From the NCBI RefSeq assembly GCF_002583405.1, contig NZ_BCMJ01000001.1:103438-167437 (forward strand): 64,000 nucleotides of DNA, in the 5' to 3' direction. This document shows, one piece after another, positions 51,506 to 60,521 of the stretch. The notes under the pieces were generated by a model. It did not search any database. It saw only the letters and a list, made by a program, of their open reading frames with translations, and was not told the DNA's origin. The position numbers were made by a program, and so were the translations under genes. Position 1 is the first letter of the stretch, and every line of letters begins with the position of its first letter. This DNA is from Secundilactobacillus silagincola (lineage in GTDB: Bacteria; Bacillota; Bacilli; Lactobacillales; Lactobacillaceae).

Positions 51506-52849
51506 CTATTGAACCGCCTCACCATTCTTAACCGCTGGATTAGCAGACGTAGCCGGTACACTGTCCACGTTGATTTCCGAAGCAGTGGATGTTTCCAGCA
51601 TGTGCCAGTAAACCACCAACGAAACCAAGGATGCCAGCGCAACGTACCAGAAGAACAACGATTCCATGTTAACTGAACGTAACCAGAGAGCAACGTATTC
51701 AACGGTCCCACCGAAGAGTGCCACGGTCAGCCCATATGGGAAGCCAACGCCCAACGCCCGAATTTCAGTTGGGAACAGTTCAGCCTTAACGATGGCGTTA
51801 ATTGAAGTATAACCAGAAACGATCACGACCCCAGCTAACATCAAGAAGAAGGCTGCCCATGGCGAATGAACGTGCGCTAACAAACTGAAGATTGGTACGG
51901 TAAATACCGTGCCGCCAATCCCAAACCATAACAGTAATGGTTTACGACCAATTTTATCTGATAAATGACCGAAGATTGGTTGCAGGATCAACATAATCAA
52001 CAAGGCAAAGAAGTTGATAACTGAAACTACCCGAGTATTGAGTCCAGTGGTGTTGATCATGAACTTTTGCAGATACGTAGTGTAGGCGTAAAAGGCAATT
52101 GTCCCACCAAAAGTCAACCCAACAACCGTAAAGAACTGCTTGGGATACTTGGCCAGAAGCGTTAAAGTACCAGCTTTCTTACTATTTTTGTTTCTAGCTT
52201 CAAATTGATCGGATTCTTCCATGGAAAGTCGCAGCCATAGCACACCCACGGCTCCAAAGGCACCGATTACGAACGGAATCCGCCAGCCAAAAGCAAACAA
52301 CTGCGCGTTAGTCAAAACGTTTTGCAACACAATTTGAACCAGCAATGCGAATAATTGACCTGAAATTAACGTGACATATTGGAATGAGGAATAAAAACCA
52401 CGACGTTTTGGCGATGCCATTTCTGATAAATAAGTGGCTGATGTTCCGTATTCACCACCAAGTGACAATCCTTGGAACATCCGAGTAGCAACCAGAATGA
52501 TCGGTGACCATACACCAATCGATTTAAACGTTGGTGTAACAGCGATAATCAAAGAACCTGTCGCCATAATCGTAACGGATAGTGTCAGCGCTGCTCGGCG
52601 CCCTTTTCGATCCGCAAAACGACCCATCACAAATGACCCCAGTGGTCGCATCAAGAACCCAACCGCGAAAACTGCGGCAGTTGACAACAATTCCGCCGTT
52701 TTATTTTCGGCCGGGAAAAAAGCAGCTGAAAAGTAAATTGCGAAAGAAGCGTAAACGTACCAATCAAACCATTCAATCATATTACCTAAAGACCCTTTTA
52801 AGATATTAGCAGCAATTTGTTTTTCTGTTCGTGTCGATGTCTTGTCCAT
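51506..52849 (-). CDS. MFS transporter, metabolite:proton symporter family (ProP/KgtP-like)
   Basis: A 447-residue membrane protein with 12 helices. N-terminal GNMIEWFDWYVYA (residues 24-36) is the hallmark of the MHS branch; MGRFADRKGRRAAL near 77 and GHLSDKIGRKPLLL near 275 are the MFS loop motifs. The branch moves organic acids or compatible solutes with protons; which substrate is unclear. The ATG at 52849 has GGAGG 7 nt upstream. A single gene. Confidence 0.87.
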   Translation of the reverse strand: MDKTSTRTEKQIAANILKGSLGNMIEWFDWYVYASFAIYFSAAFFPAENKTAELLSTAAVFAVGFLMRPLGSFVMGRFADRKGRRAALTLSVTIMATGSLIIAVTPTFKSIGVWSPIILVATRMFQGLSLGGEYGTSATYLSEMASPKRRGFYSSFQYVTLISGQLFALLVQIVLQNVLTNAQLFAFGWRIPFVIGAFGAVGVLWLRLSMEESDQFEARNKNSKKAGTLTLLAKYPKQFFTVVGLTFGGTIAFYAYTTYLQKFMINTTGLNTRVVSVINFFALLIMLILQPIFGHLSDKIGRKPLLLWFGIGGTVFTVPIFSLLAHVHSPWAAFFLMLAGVVIVSGYTSINAIVKAELFPTEIRALGVGFPYGLTVALFGGTVEYVALWLRSVNMESLFFWYVALASLVSLVVYWHMLETSTASEINVDSVPATSANPAVKNGEAVQ

Positions 52850-53069
52850 GCGCAATCCTCCTATGCATTAAAATATAATTAGATTATTAAATTCTAATTA
52901 GCATGTATTGTAACCTGACATGATTAATTATTCAAGCACCGACTATTTATCATTTTTATGCAAAAGGGCTTAAATCCTTACTAGCAGTAACGAAACCGCT
53001 AACAAAAAATTTTTTTCAATGAATATTCTCGGTTCAAAGATTAAAGTTTAAAATGTTCGTGAAATCCCA

Positions 53070-53098
53070 TTGAAACCCTGTTAAATTGTGCTTATAAT
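53070..53098 (+). promoter_or_regulatory. Promoter of the NCS2 permease leader
   Basis: TTGAAA (53070-53075), 17 bp, TATAAT (53093-53098), about 340 nt before the permease start. The gap 52850-53069 to the left holds nothing else visible. Confidence 0.75.
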
Positions 53099-53104
53099 AG
53101 CTCA

Positions 53105-53436
53105 CAAGGTATTGAAGCGAATAATGCATAATGTTTAATAGTCAACATTCGTTCTTTCCAATGCTTTCATAAAACTAAATAGTAAAGTGAGGTGGTTACA
53201 TTTGTCGCAAACTTAGCGGAATATTCACTAGGTATGGCTCAATAACCACACCTAGAAGCCAAGGAGGAAAATCATACTTGGCTACTTAGCCGCCTTATAC
53301 CTGGTTTCACTGCCCACCCTCTATTCCACCTGACAGTGTTGCCAATCTTGACATAACAGATATATCAAACGACTAAGCAGACGGTTGATGATGTTCAAGG
53401 AACTCAAGTCAATTCAAAGGGAGAATAACCAATATT
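53105..53436 (+). promoter_or_regulatory. Long structured leader, candidate riboswitch or attenuator
   Basis: A 330-nt 5' leader. GGTGGTTA (53191-53198) is complementary to TAACCAC (53243-53249); that segment lies in the loop of another hairpin, CTAGGT/ACCTAG (53228-53233 with 53250-53255), so the two would make a pseudoknot. Next, AGCCAAG/CTTGGCT (53257-53263 with 53277-53283) shows a GGAGG in its stem-loop. GAGGTGG (53189-53195) precedes a four-codon frame, TTG TCG CAA ACT TAG (53202-53216). No match to the standard purine riboswitch was seen. Confidence 0.5.
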
Positions 53437-54804
53437 ATGGATCGCAATCAAAATGGCTTATTGTACGGACCAGACGATAAAGTGCCTTACACGCAAGCTG
53501 GTTTCTTGGGCTTGCAACACGTGCTTGCAATGGACGTGTACGTCGCACCAATTATCATGGCCGGTTTACTATCGATGTCTGTAGCGCAAAAGAGTGGCTT
53601 TTTACAAGCTGCCTTCATCGCCTGCGGTATCGGGACAATTTTACAGACAAAATTCTTTCTAAAATTGCCCGTTTCTCAAGGCCCATCCTTCGTTCCCGTG
53701 GGCGCCGTTGCTGGGATTTACTTAGCTAACGGTGGCGCACACGGCGGGATGGCAACCGTTTTAGGCTCGCTAGTTGTAGGGTCATTTTTACTCATGGCAT
53801 TAGGCGTTACCGGTGTCTTTCAGAAAGTCATTTCCAAGTTAGTTCCAGCCATCGTTGGCGGAACTATTATCACTTGTGTGGGCTTATCACTACTACCAGG
53901 CGCTTTGAACGATAATATCTTTAAGGCATCCGGCAACATCAATACAAATATGATCATTGCCGGTGCTACAGGTATTACCATGTTAATTGCTATTATTTTA
54001 AGTTCGCGGGTACCACAGTTAAGAAAAGCCCTCAAAGTCAGCTCAATCATTATTGCTTTGATCGTTGGCTCGGTAGTTGCTACCGCCATGGGCGTCTTCG
54101 ACTGGTCATCCGTTAGCTCTGCACCATGGTTCAGCCTGCCCCAGTTCACGTCATTACATTACGGACTGCATTTTTCACTTCCAGCTATTTTAACGTTTGT
54201 GGTCATCTACTTAGTGTTAACGACTGAAACAACGGGTACTTGGTTTGCTATGAGCGCCGTTACAGGTGAAAAGATTACTAAGAAACAATGGAATATGGGG
54301 ATCATTGGCGAAGGTATCAGCTGTTTGCTATCAGCTCTGCTGGGCGCCACCCCGATGACCGGTTACTCAACTAACGCCGGCGTTATCTCCGTTACTGGTG
54401 TTGCCAGCAAACGGGTCTTCGTCTCCGCTGGTTTCTGGTTTATCATCCTTGGTTTCTGCGGTAAATTGTCAGCCTTCTTCGCTGCCGTTCCCGCACCCGT
54501 CATTGGTGGTGTCTATTCCATCATCTGTGTCATCATCATGTTAAACGGGCTGAACGTTGTCCGTTACTTGAAGACTGGCGAAAGTGCCATTTATGTCATC
54601 GGTGTGCCAATCGTTTTGACCATGGCGATGGTCTTATTACCTGCCAAAGTTGTTAGCGAAGCACCACAAATGCTGCAATATCTGCTAGGGTTACCAATTA
54701 CGATTGCTGCCATTAGTGCGATCATCTTAAATCTATTAATGTCAAAAAAACAAACGGTGCCGTCCGAAACGACTGAAACTGTCCAAGCGCCAGCTGGACG
54801 GTAA
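53437..54804 (+). CDS. NCS2-family nucleobase permease (uracil/xanthine type)
   Basis: A 455-residue membrane protein with about 14 helices. LQHVLAMDVYVAPI near residue 26 and the TETTGTWFAMSAVTG segment near 263, with GATPMTGYSTNAGVI near 302, are NCS2 hallmarks; the last holds the substrate-binding region. It takes up a purine or pyrimidine base with protons. Long structured leader upstream; convergent with the EamA transporter gene. Confidence 0.88.
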   Translation: MDRNQNGLLYGPDDKVPYTQAGFLGLQHVLAMDVYVAPIIMAGLLSMSVAQKSGFLQAAFIACGIGTILQTKFFLKLPVSQGPSFVPVGAVAGIYLANGGAHGGMATVLGSLVVGSFLLMALGVTGVFQKVISKLVPAIVGGTIITCVGLSLLPGALNDNIFKASGNINTNMIIAGATGITMLIAIILSSRVPQLRKALKVSSIIIALIVGSVVATAMGVFDWSSVSSAPWFSLPQFTSLHYGLHFSLPAILTFVVIYLVLTTETTGTWFAMSAVTGEKITKKQWNMGIIGEGISCLLSALLGATPMTGYSTNAGVISVTGVASKRVFVSAGFWFIILGFCGKLSAFFAAVPAPVIGGVYSIICVIIMLNGLNVVRYLKTGESAIYVIGVPIVLTMAMVLLPAKVVSEAPQMLQYLLGLPITIAAISAIILNLLMSKKQTVPSETTETVQAPAGR

Positions 54805-54819
54805 CCGTGGAATAATACG

Positions 54820-54855
54820 AAAAAAGCGTCTCACTCATTGGTGAGACGCTTTTTT
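54820..54855. terminator. Bidirectional terminator that also encodes the EamA C terminus
   Basis: AAAAAAGCGTCTCAC/GTGAGACGCTTTTTT, a perfect 15-bp stem with a 6-nt loop. Its right half carries the last codons (KKASHQ and the TGA stop) of the minus-strand EamA gene. Confidence 0.93.
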
Positions 54856-55761
54856 GATGATCTGCGTTGGCTTATTAACGGCTAATCCTTGTAAAAAGGC
54901 AGTGGCTAAAATCAGGGCGCCACCCAGCATTTCCGGTAAGCCAAAGGCGGTATGTAAAACGATGATGGATAAAAACGTGGCTGTTAGGGGTTCAAAGGAG
55001 CTGAGCATACCCGTAGTTGCCGGTAAAATGTAATTCAAACTCGTTAAATAGAACAAGTAGGCAAACATGGTTCCAAAAGTGGCCACGAACAACACAGCTG
55101 ACCACTCTAATACACTTAGTCTGGGAATCGGCGTTGTAATAAGATGCGGCATAAAGACTAAACCGCCAATCAACATGGCCCAGCCGGTGACGATTTTAGC
55201 GTCATACTTTTTGAGCAGGCGAATGGGAATCAGGGTATACAGCGCTTGTCCCACCCCAGCCATGACACCCCAGAATACTGCAGCTGGTGCTAGTTCAAGA
55301 CTGTCTAAGCGACCCTTGGTAACTAATAAATAAGTGCCCAGTAGCGCAATCAACATGGAAATTACATCGATCCGTCGTGGTAGCCGCCAATGCCTTAGTG
55401 CCAGATAAACAATGATGAAAATGGGTCCAAGGAACTGCAGGATCGTGGCTGTTGGGGCGTTGCCGTATTTGACTGCCATAAAGTAAGAAAACTGCGACGG
55501 AATCATGCCACAAATGGCAAAAATAATCAGCATTATCGCGTCGTATCGATTTTGCCAAATCGAAATTAGTTCCTTAAAGTTACTGACGGTGCCCCAAATC
55601 ACCAGTAAAATACCTGCGATGGCCAACCTGACGCCTACTAACCAGCCTGGCTCAACCGCCTGATGGGAAAATAAGTATTGTGCGCCAACACCGGACATTC
55701 CCCATAACGTGGTACCGGTGATGACAAAAGCGAGACCCTTATGTTTATCGGTCACATTCAT
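54835..55761 (-). CDS. EamA/DMT-family transporter
   Basis: A 308-residue membrane protein with ten helices in two EamA repeats (about 10-140 and 155-290). GMSGVGAQYLF near residue 21 and the second-repeat FEPLTATFLSIIVL near 260 fit the drug/metabolite transporter superfamily. Substrate unknown; relatives export amino acids or drugs. The last codons lie in the shared terminator hairpin. Between its start and 56019 no gene is visible. Confidence 0.85.
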   Translation of the reverse strand: MNVTDKHKGLAFVITGTTLWGMSGVGAQYLFSHQAVEPGWLVGVRLAIAGILLVIWGTVSNFKELISIWQNRYDAIMLIIFAICGMIPSQFSYFMAVKYGNAPTATILQFLGPIFIIVYLALRHWRLPRRIDVISMLIALLGTYLLVTKGRLDSLELAPAAVFWGVMAGVGQALYTLIPIRLLKKYDAKIVTGWAMLIGGLVFMPHLITTPIPRLSVLEWSAVLFVATFGTMFAYLFYLTSLNYILPATTGMLSSFEPLTATFLSIIVLHTAFGLPEMLGGALILATAFLQGLAVNKPTQIIKKASHQ

Positions 55762-56019
55762 TGACCTTCTTCCTAAAATTAAAAGTTTCTGAGTATTATC
55801 TTAGATAAGTTTGAAGGCAAAGTAAACCTTCTTTTGACGTAAAAGCGCCTAACTCAGGCTGACAAATCAATTTCTGGGAGTTTGTTGCTCGATATTGGTA
55901 ACTTAATCTGGTTTATTCTGTAGATTGTTAAGTCGATTAAATAGCAGCACAATGATATTGTTTTAACGTGTGTACACCTTGAACCAGCATAGATTACAAA
56001 TTGGAATTTTGTGCTTTAC

Positions 56020-56152
56020 TTTTACCTAGACTAAACGTGTTCACCAAAGCAGAGATCTGCACAGAACAGCACCCCACCACAAATCCAAGTTCGGGATTTA
56101 TGGTGGGGTGCTGTTCTGCTCCGATCTCTAAACGCCTTGGTTCACACTCTCT
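56020..56152. repeat. Dispersed long hairpin, copy 4
   Basis: About 133 bp. Stem GAACAGCACCCCACCA with its complement, with AGAGATC outer pairs, apex AAATCC, loop AAGTTCG, GGATTT. Nearly identical to copy 5 2.7 kb away in the same direction. Its right end holds the last codons and the stop of the FAD oxidoreductase gene. Confidence 0.88.
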
Positions 56153-57597
56153 GCCGCGTGTTTCCCAGCATTTCTCCCCGAGTAAAAGGCATAACCTACA
56201 CAGGTACCAGGCATATTAGGACCGTACGTATCACCGGTCAAACCAGCGGCATCATTACCCGCTGCATAGAGGCCTTTAATTGCTTCACCATCTTCGTTCA
56301 TCACTTCATTTTGCGTTGTGACTTGCATACCGCCCATGGTACAAAAGGCGCCAATGTTTAGCTTGAAACCATAATATGGCCCATGATTAACGCTAACTAA
56401 ATAGTCGCTATCCTTACCAAATTGTTGGTCATCACCAGTTTCACAATAGCTGTTGTACGTGTTAACAGTCTTAGTGAAGGTTTCAACTGGCACACCCATT
56501 TTTTCGGCTAATTCTTCAATAGTGTCAGCTTTAAAGATGAATGGTTTCTTCGCTTCAACCGCAGCGTCCAGTTCATCCTGAAGCTTGGTCATTTTTTCAC
56601 CGCGCTTAACGTAAACACCCAACCCCATGAAGTTACCGTCTTTGATCATGCGGTCAATGACGCCTTGGTCAAGCACACTGTAAACTTGATTTTGGGTATA
56701 CATCGCGTTACCGGCATACGAGAAGTTGTAAACGACGGATTCGTCAACAAATCGTTCGCCCTTCTCATTGACCCAAAGCAGTGGTTGTTGGCCGGCTGCC
56801 GCGTTCATTTGTGAAGGCATCATCTTAAATGACGGTTCGTCGGGATCCTTTAAATAACCGCCGAATAACATCGCCATGCCAGTACCATAATGCTTGGCAC
56901 CCGTTTGCCAGCCTAAACGCAGACCGTCACCGGTTCCTTTACCAGAACTAACTGGGATCAACCGTGACGTATCATAAGGTGTTAAATCCGCCATCATTTT
57001 TGCATTGTTCAAATAGCCGCCAGTTGCCAAAATGACTGCACTAGTTGAGATATCTTGTGTTTCTTTGGTTTCCACTGATTGAATGGTGATACCGCAGATT
57101 GCATCATTATCGTCAGTATGCAATTGCGTTGCAGTGGTTAACGTCAAAATTTCAACGCCGTTCTTCTCAGCTTTTGGCAACAATGCGTCATGCAAAACTG
57201 ATTGACCCATGCCTTTGTAAATATGCCAAGTTGCTTCACCGGCACCCATCGCTTGAACGCCTTCGTACTCAACGCCTTGGTCTTTCAACCACTGAACCGT
57301 ATCAGCACTGTTATCAATGTATTTACGCCAAATCCGTGAATCAGCTTTAAACTTTGAATACTCAACTTCTTCTTTAAGAACATCCGTACCTGAAACTTTA
57401 ATGCCCTGCTCCTTTTGAAGATAAGAATCAACGGCAAACAACCCTTCAGTATAGTTACTGCTACCACCGGTATGACGGCCCTTTTCTAATAAAAGGACCT
57501 TGGCACCATGTTGAGCGGCTTCCAAAGCGGCTGAAGTTCCTGCAGCACCCGTACCAACAACGACAACATCGTAATGATCATTCTGACTGATTGACAT
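56128..57597 (-). CDS. FAD-dependent oxidoreductase of the fumarate reductase/flavocytochrome c type
   Basis: A 489-residue flavoprotein. The FAD motif GTGAAGTSAALEA is near residue 16, LLEKGRHTGGSS near 38 and ATGGYLNN near 190. The C-terminal TYGPNMPGTCVGYAFYSGRNAG fits FAD_binding_2 enzymes. There is no FMN or haem domain, so it is the bare flavin unit, as in lactobacillal fumarate, urocanate or related enoate reductases. Starts at 57597 after GGAGGG. The last codons (SVNQGV, stop) come from hairpin copy 4. Divergent LysR gene next to it is the likely regulator. Confidence 0.85.
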   Translation of the reverse strand: MSISQNDHYDVVVVGTGAAGTSAALEAAQHGAKVLLLEKGRHTGGSSNYTEGLFAVDSYLQKEQGIKVSGTDVLKEEVEYSKFKADSRIWRKYIDNSADTVQWLKDQGVEYEGVQAMGAGEATWHIYKGMGQSVLHDALLPKAEKNGVEILTLTTATQLHTDDNDAICGITIQSVETKETQDISTSAVILATGGYLNNAKMMADLTPYDTSRLIPVSSGKGTGDGLRLGWQTGAKHYGTGMAMLFGGYLKDPDEPSFKMMPSQMNAAAGQQPLLWVNEKGERFVDESVVYNFSYAGNAMYTQNQVYSVLDQGVIDRMIKDGNFMGLGVYVKRGEKMTKLQDELDAAVEAKKPFIFKADTIEELAEKMGVPVETFTKTVNTYNSYCETGDDQQFGKDSDYLVSVNHGPYYGFKLNIGAFCTMGGMQVTTQNEVMNEDGEAIKGLYAAGNDAAGLTGDTYGPNMPGTCVGYAFYSGRNAGKHAAESVNQGV

Positions 57598-57759
57598 TAA
57601 ATATCCCTCCACACATTATGTTTATTATTGAGCATGACTTTCTAACTTATGCCTTCGAATAAAACTTCGATGAGGTTATTATAGTGGTAGAATATGTTAT
57701 CGAAAACAACCGTTTAGTTCATCAGGCGAACTAATAGTATGAGTAAAAGGAGGCAATCT

Positions 57760-58650
57760 ATGGACCTAAACCGATTAAAAACCTTTTTAAAAGTCGCCCA
57801 GTACGGCAGTTTTAAACAAGTTGCGGACGAAAATTTCATTACTCAGCGAGCAGTTTCTAAACAAATGAGACAACTAGAAGACGAACTCAACGTAACACTA
57901 TTTCACCGAGGAAAAAATAAAGTGACATTGACTCCCGAGGGTCACCGTTTCATTTCATCAGCACAAGACATTGTGAATAACTATACGACTGCACTAAATG
58001 ACCTACACCGTTCAATTTCATCAGACCAAATGTTGCGCGTAGGATACTTCTCCGTATTTGAGAAAAAACTACTGCAAAACGCGCTTTACTCGCTACTCAC
58101 AGTGAATCCTAAGCTTTCTTTTACCATCCGCGAAGGCAGTAACGAGCATCTGACCGAAAGCGTAAGAAATGGCAGCTTAGATTTAGCACTATCCATTAGT
58201 TACGGTCAGCCAGCTGTTTCTCCTCAATCTAACCTCACCGTTCGGACTATTTTTACTGATGAAATGGTCATGGGAGTCAGCACGCTCAACCCGTTAAGCA
58301 AACATTCTGCCTTAACTGCTCAGGACCTTTCCACGCTGCCAATCCTCTACTACAGCCCCGAAACCTCGACTTTCTTATTGGAAAGCTTTATGGCTAGTAT
58401 GCCGTTTTTAGACGATTACAGCCGTATTCACCGCGTCACAAGTACCGAACAAATGGATATTTTAGTGGCACTCAATCAAGCATTCGCCTTTTATCCTGGT
58501 GGATTGATCAACCATCGCCGTATCAGTGCGGACGGTCAAATTCGGTATTTGCCAATCAGTAGCGTGCTTCCTCAAAGTTATGACATCGTGGCGCTTTATA
58601 ATCAGGTTAATCAAAATCCGATGCTGGAGAAGTTGTTGGGTGAGTTTTAG
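57760..58650 (+). CDS. LysR-family regulator
   Basis: A 296-residue protein. The winged helix occupies residues 1-60 (MDLNRLKTFLKVAQYGSFKQVADENFITQRAVSKQMRQLE pattern), followed by a LysR substrate-binding domain (90-295). The ATG at 57760 has AAAGGAGG upstream. Divergent from the FAD oxidoreductase gene, which it should activate in response to that enzyme's substrate. Hairpin copy 5 lies 26 bp after its stop. Confidence 0.87.
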   Translation: MDLNRLKTFLKVAQYGSFKQVADENFITQRAVSKQMRQLEDELNVTLFHRGKNKVTLTPEGHRFISSAQDIVNNYTTALNDLHRSISSDQMLRVGYFSVFEKKLLQNALYSLLTVNPKLSFTIREGSNEHLTESVRNGSLDLALSISYGQPAVSPQSNLTVRTIFTDEMVMGVSTLNPLSKHSALTAQDLSTLPILYYSPETSTFLLESFMASMPFLDDYSRIHRVTSTEQMDILVALNQAFAFYPGGLINHRRISADGQIRYLPISSVLPQSYDIVALYNQVNQNPMLEKLLGEF

Positions 58651-58675
58651 GACAGTTAGGTGACAAAGCTTTTTA

Positions 58676-58806
58676 ATTTTATCTAGACTAAACGTGTTCT
58701 CCAAGGCAGAGACCTGCACAGAACAGCACCCCACCACAAATCCAAGTTCGGGATTTATGGTGGGGTGCTGTTCTGTTTCGGTCTCTTAACGCCTTGGTTC
58801 ACACTC
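58676..58806. repeat. Dispersed long hairpin, copy 5
   Basis: Same stem GAACAGCACCCCACCA, apex AAATCC and loop AAGTTCG as copy 4. The outer pairs are changed on both sides (AGAGACC on the left, GGTCTCT on the right), so pairing is kept. It lies between the convergent LysR and OppA genes and ends at the OppA stop codon. Confidence 0.88.
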
Positions 58807-60425
58807 TACTTCGAACTCCTCGTATAATCCGCAAACCCCGCAACATGATACTCCACGCCGCTCAGTTTTGGATTTACTAAGTGTGATTCTTTTACATAAT
58901 ATAGTGGGATAATTCCCGTTTGGTCCTGCAGCCGATTCTCTGCCTGCCGCAAGTACTTCCAATAACTTGCTTGCGTTGGTGCCGCTTTGGCTTTATCAAC
59001 CAAGCTGTCATAGGTCTTATCGCTATAATGACCAGGGTTCATCGTGTTTCCTGACGTCAAAATACCCAGGTAGTTAATCGGATCCGCGAAGTCCGCCAAC
59101 CAGTACCACTGACTCATAGTGAACTGGCCGTTGGTTTTACGATCCGCAAACCCCTTATCCGGTAAATTACTGATATCAACCTTGGCACCCTTAAGGTTTT
59201 CTTGAATCTGACTTTGAACAAATTGCGCCACATTCTTAGTCACATCTTGATCATCGCCAATAATCGACATTTTAACCGTGCCGTTAGAACCCGTCTCCTT
59301 CAAGCCTTCAGCCCACAACTGCTGAGCCTTCTTCACGTTCGGCTTGTAGGTCGTACTGGTTTCCTTACTGAAATCCCGGCCAGTCGTTGGATCCGTTGCC
59401 GTACCCGGACTAACAAAACTGCTGGCAGGCGTTGAACCATCAGCAAGGACTTTGCTGACCAGTTGCTGCTTGTCGATTACTAATGAAACAGCTTCACGCA
59501 ATTTCTGATTAGCCATTGGCTGACCCTTACGCTGATTAAGCTGCAGATAATAAGTCCACGCCTTTGGTACCTGCTTAAGATCTTTGTTTTTCTGCAGACT
59601 CTTGGCGGTAACACCAGAGATTGTGGCGTCATCTAATTTGCCACTAGTAAACAAATTATGTGCGGTATTGGCATCCTTCACCGTCTGATAGTTAATCTCA
59701 TCCAGCTTAATGGCACTCTTATCCCAATAATGACTGTTCTTTACCAACGTGTATTTCGAATTTGTCCCCGTCCAACCGGTAATCTTAAACGCCCCGTTTG
59801 AAACGGTATTTTTAGCAGATGTCCCGTAAGCCTTGGTACCAATCTTTTCCACAAACTTCTTATCTTGCGGCATGAACACTGGCATGGCGACTAATTTATT
59901 GAAATAAGCCATTGGGTGATCCAGCGTAATGGTCAACGTCTTTTCACCAGTCGCTTTAATCCCCAGTGTCTGGTACGACTTCTTTCCGGCAATGATAGCA
60001 TCCGCGTTCTTGATACCACTGAAGATATAGGTATAAACCGGATTATTCTTTGGGTTCAATGACCGTTTCCAAGAATACTCAAAATCCGCGGCGGTCACGG
60101 GATCACCATTACTCCACTTGGCATTTTTCCGAATATGGAAGGTATACTGAGTCCCTTTGGCCGTTGGTTTCTCAATCTTGGTCGCCATGGCAGGAACGGG
60201 CTGGTCCTTCGCATTCAACCGATACAACCCTTCAGAGATATTCGTCAGGGTATTGAACTCCGGCATAGTTGCCTGATTCGTATTATCCAAACTCGTTAAA
60301 TCTGACGTCTGCATCAGCGCAATACTCTTCTTACTTCCCTGACTACTGTTATTGCCGCAGCCAGCTAACACAATGGTGGTTATCAAGGCAAAAGTACCCA
60401 GCAACCACTTAGATCTATTCTTCAA
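58806..60425 (-). CDS. Oligopeptide ABC transporter substrate-binding lipoprotein (OppA-like)
   Basis: A 539-residue lipoprotein of the SBP_bac_5 family. I start at the TTG at 60425 (GAGGGGA 5 nt upstream), giving a short basic N terminus, a hydrophobic stretch and the lipobox LAGC near residue 22. Family parts include FHIRKNAKWSNGDPVTAADFEYSWKR pattern near 95 and YLQLNQRKGQPMANQKLREAV near 300. It binds peptides outside the membrane for an Opp permease, but no permease genes are near, so it must share one or act as a receptor. Confidence 0.88.
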   Translation of the reverse strand: MKNRSKWLLGTFALITTIVLAGCGNNSSQGSKKSIALMQTSDLTSLDNTNQATMPEFNTLTNISEGLYRLNAKDQPVPAMATKIEKPTAKGTQYTFHIRKNAKWSNGDPVTAADFEYSWKRSLNPKNNPVYTYIFSGIKNADAIIAGKKSYQTLGIKATGEKTLTITLDHPMAYFNKLVAMPVFMPQDKKFVEKIGTKAYGTSAKNTVSNGAFKITGWTGTNSKYTLVKNSHYWDKSAIKLDEINYQTVKDANTAHNLFTSGKLDDATISGVTAKSLQKNKDLKQVPKAWTYYLQLNQRKGQPMANQKLREAVSLVIDKQQLVSKVLADGSTPASSFVSPGTATDPTTGRDFSKETSTTYKPNVKKAQQLWAEGLKETGSNGTVKMSIIGDDQDVTKNVAQFVQSQIQENLKGAKVDISNLPDKGFADRKTNGQFTMSQWYWLADFADPINYLGILTSGNTMNPGHYSDKTYDSLVDKAKAAPTQASYWKYLRQAENRLQDQTGIIPLYYVKESHLVNPKLSGVEYHVAGFADYTRSSK

Positions 60426-60521
60426 TGGAATCCCCTCATTTCTTAAGGCATTCGGTTCGACTATTCCTATAATACATAACTTAGATATCAATTACCAAGA
60501 AGTATAGTTGAAAAATTAAAA

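Noticed and set aside
51359-51676. Plus-strand frame of 105 residues after the small RNA
   Set aside because: It runs through the hairpin and direct repeats and then antisense to the MFS gene; no ribosome site.
53105-53436. Classical purine riboswitch before the NCS2 permease
   Set aside because: The conserved three-way-junction core (TATAA...GGATATGG...) was not found.
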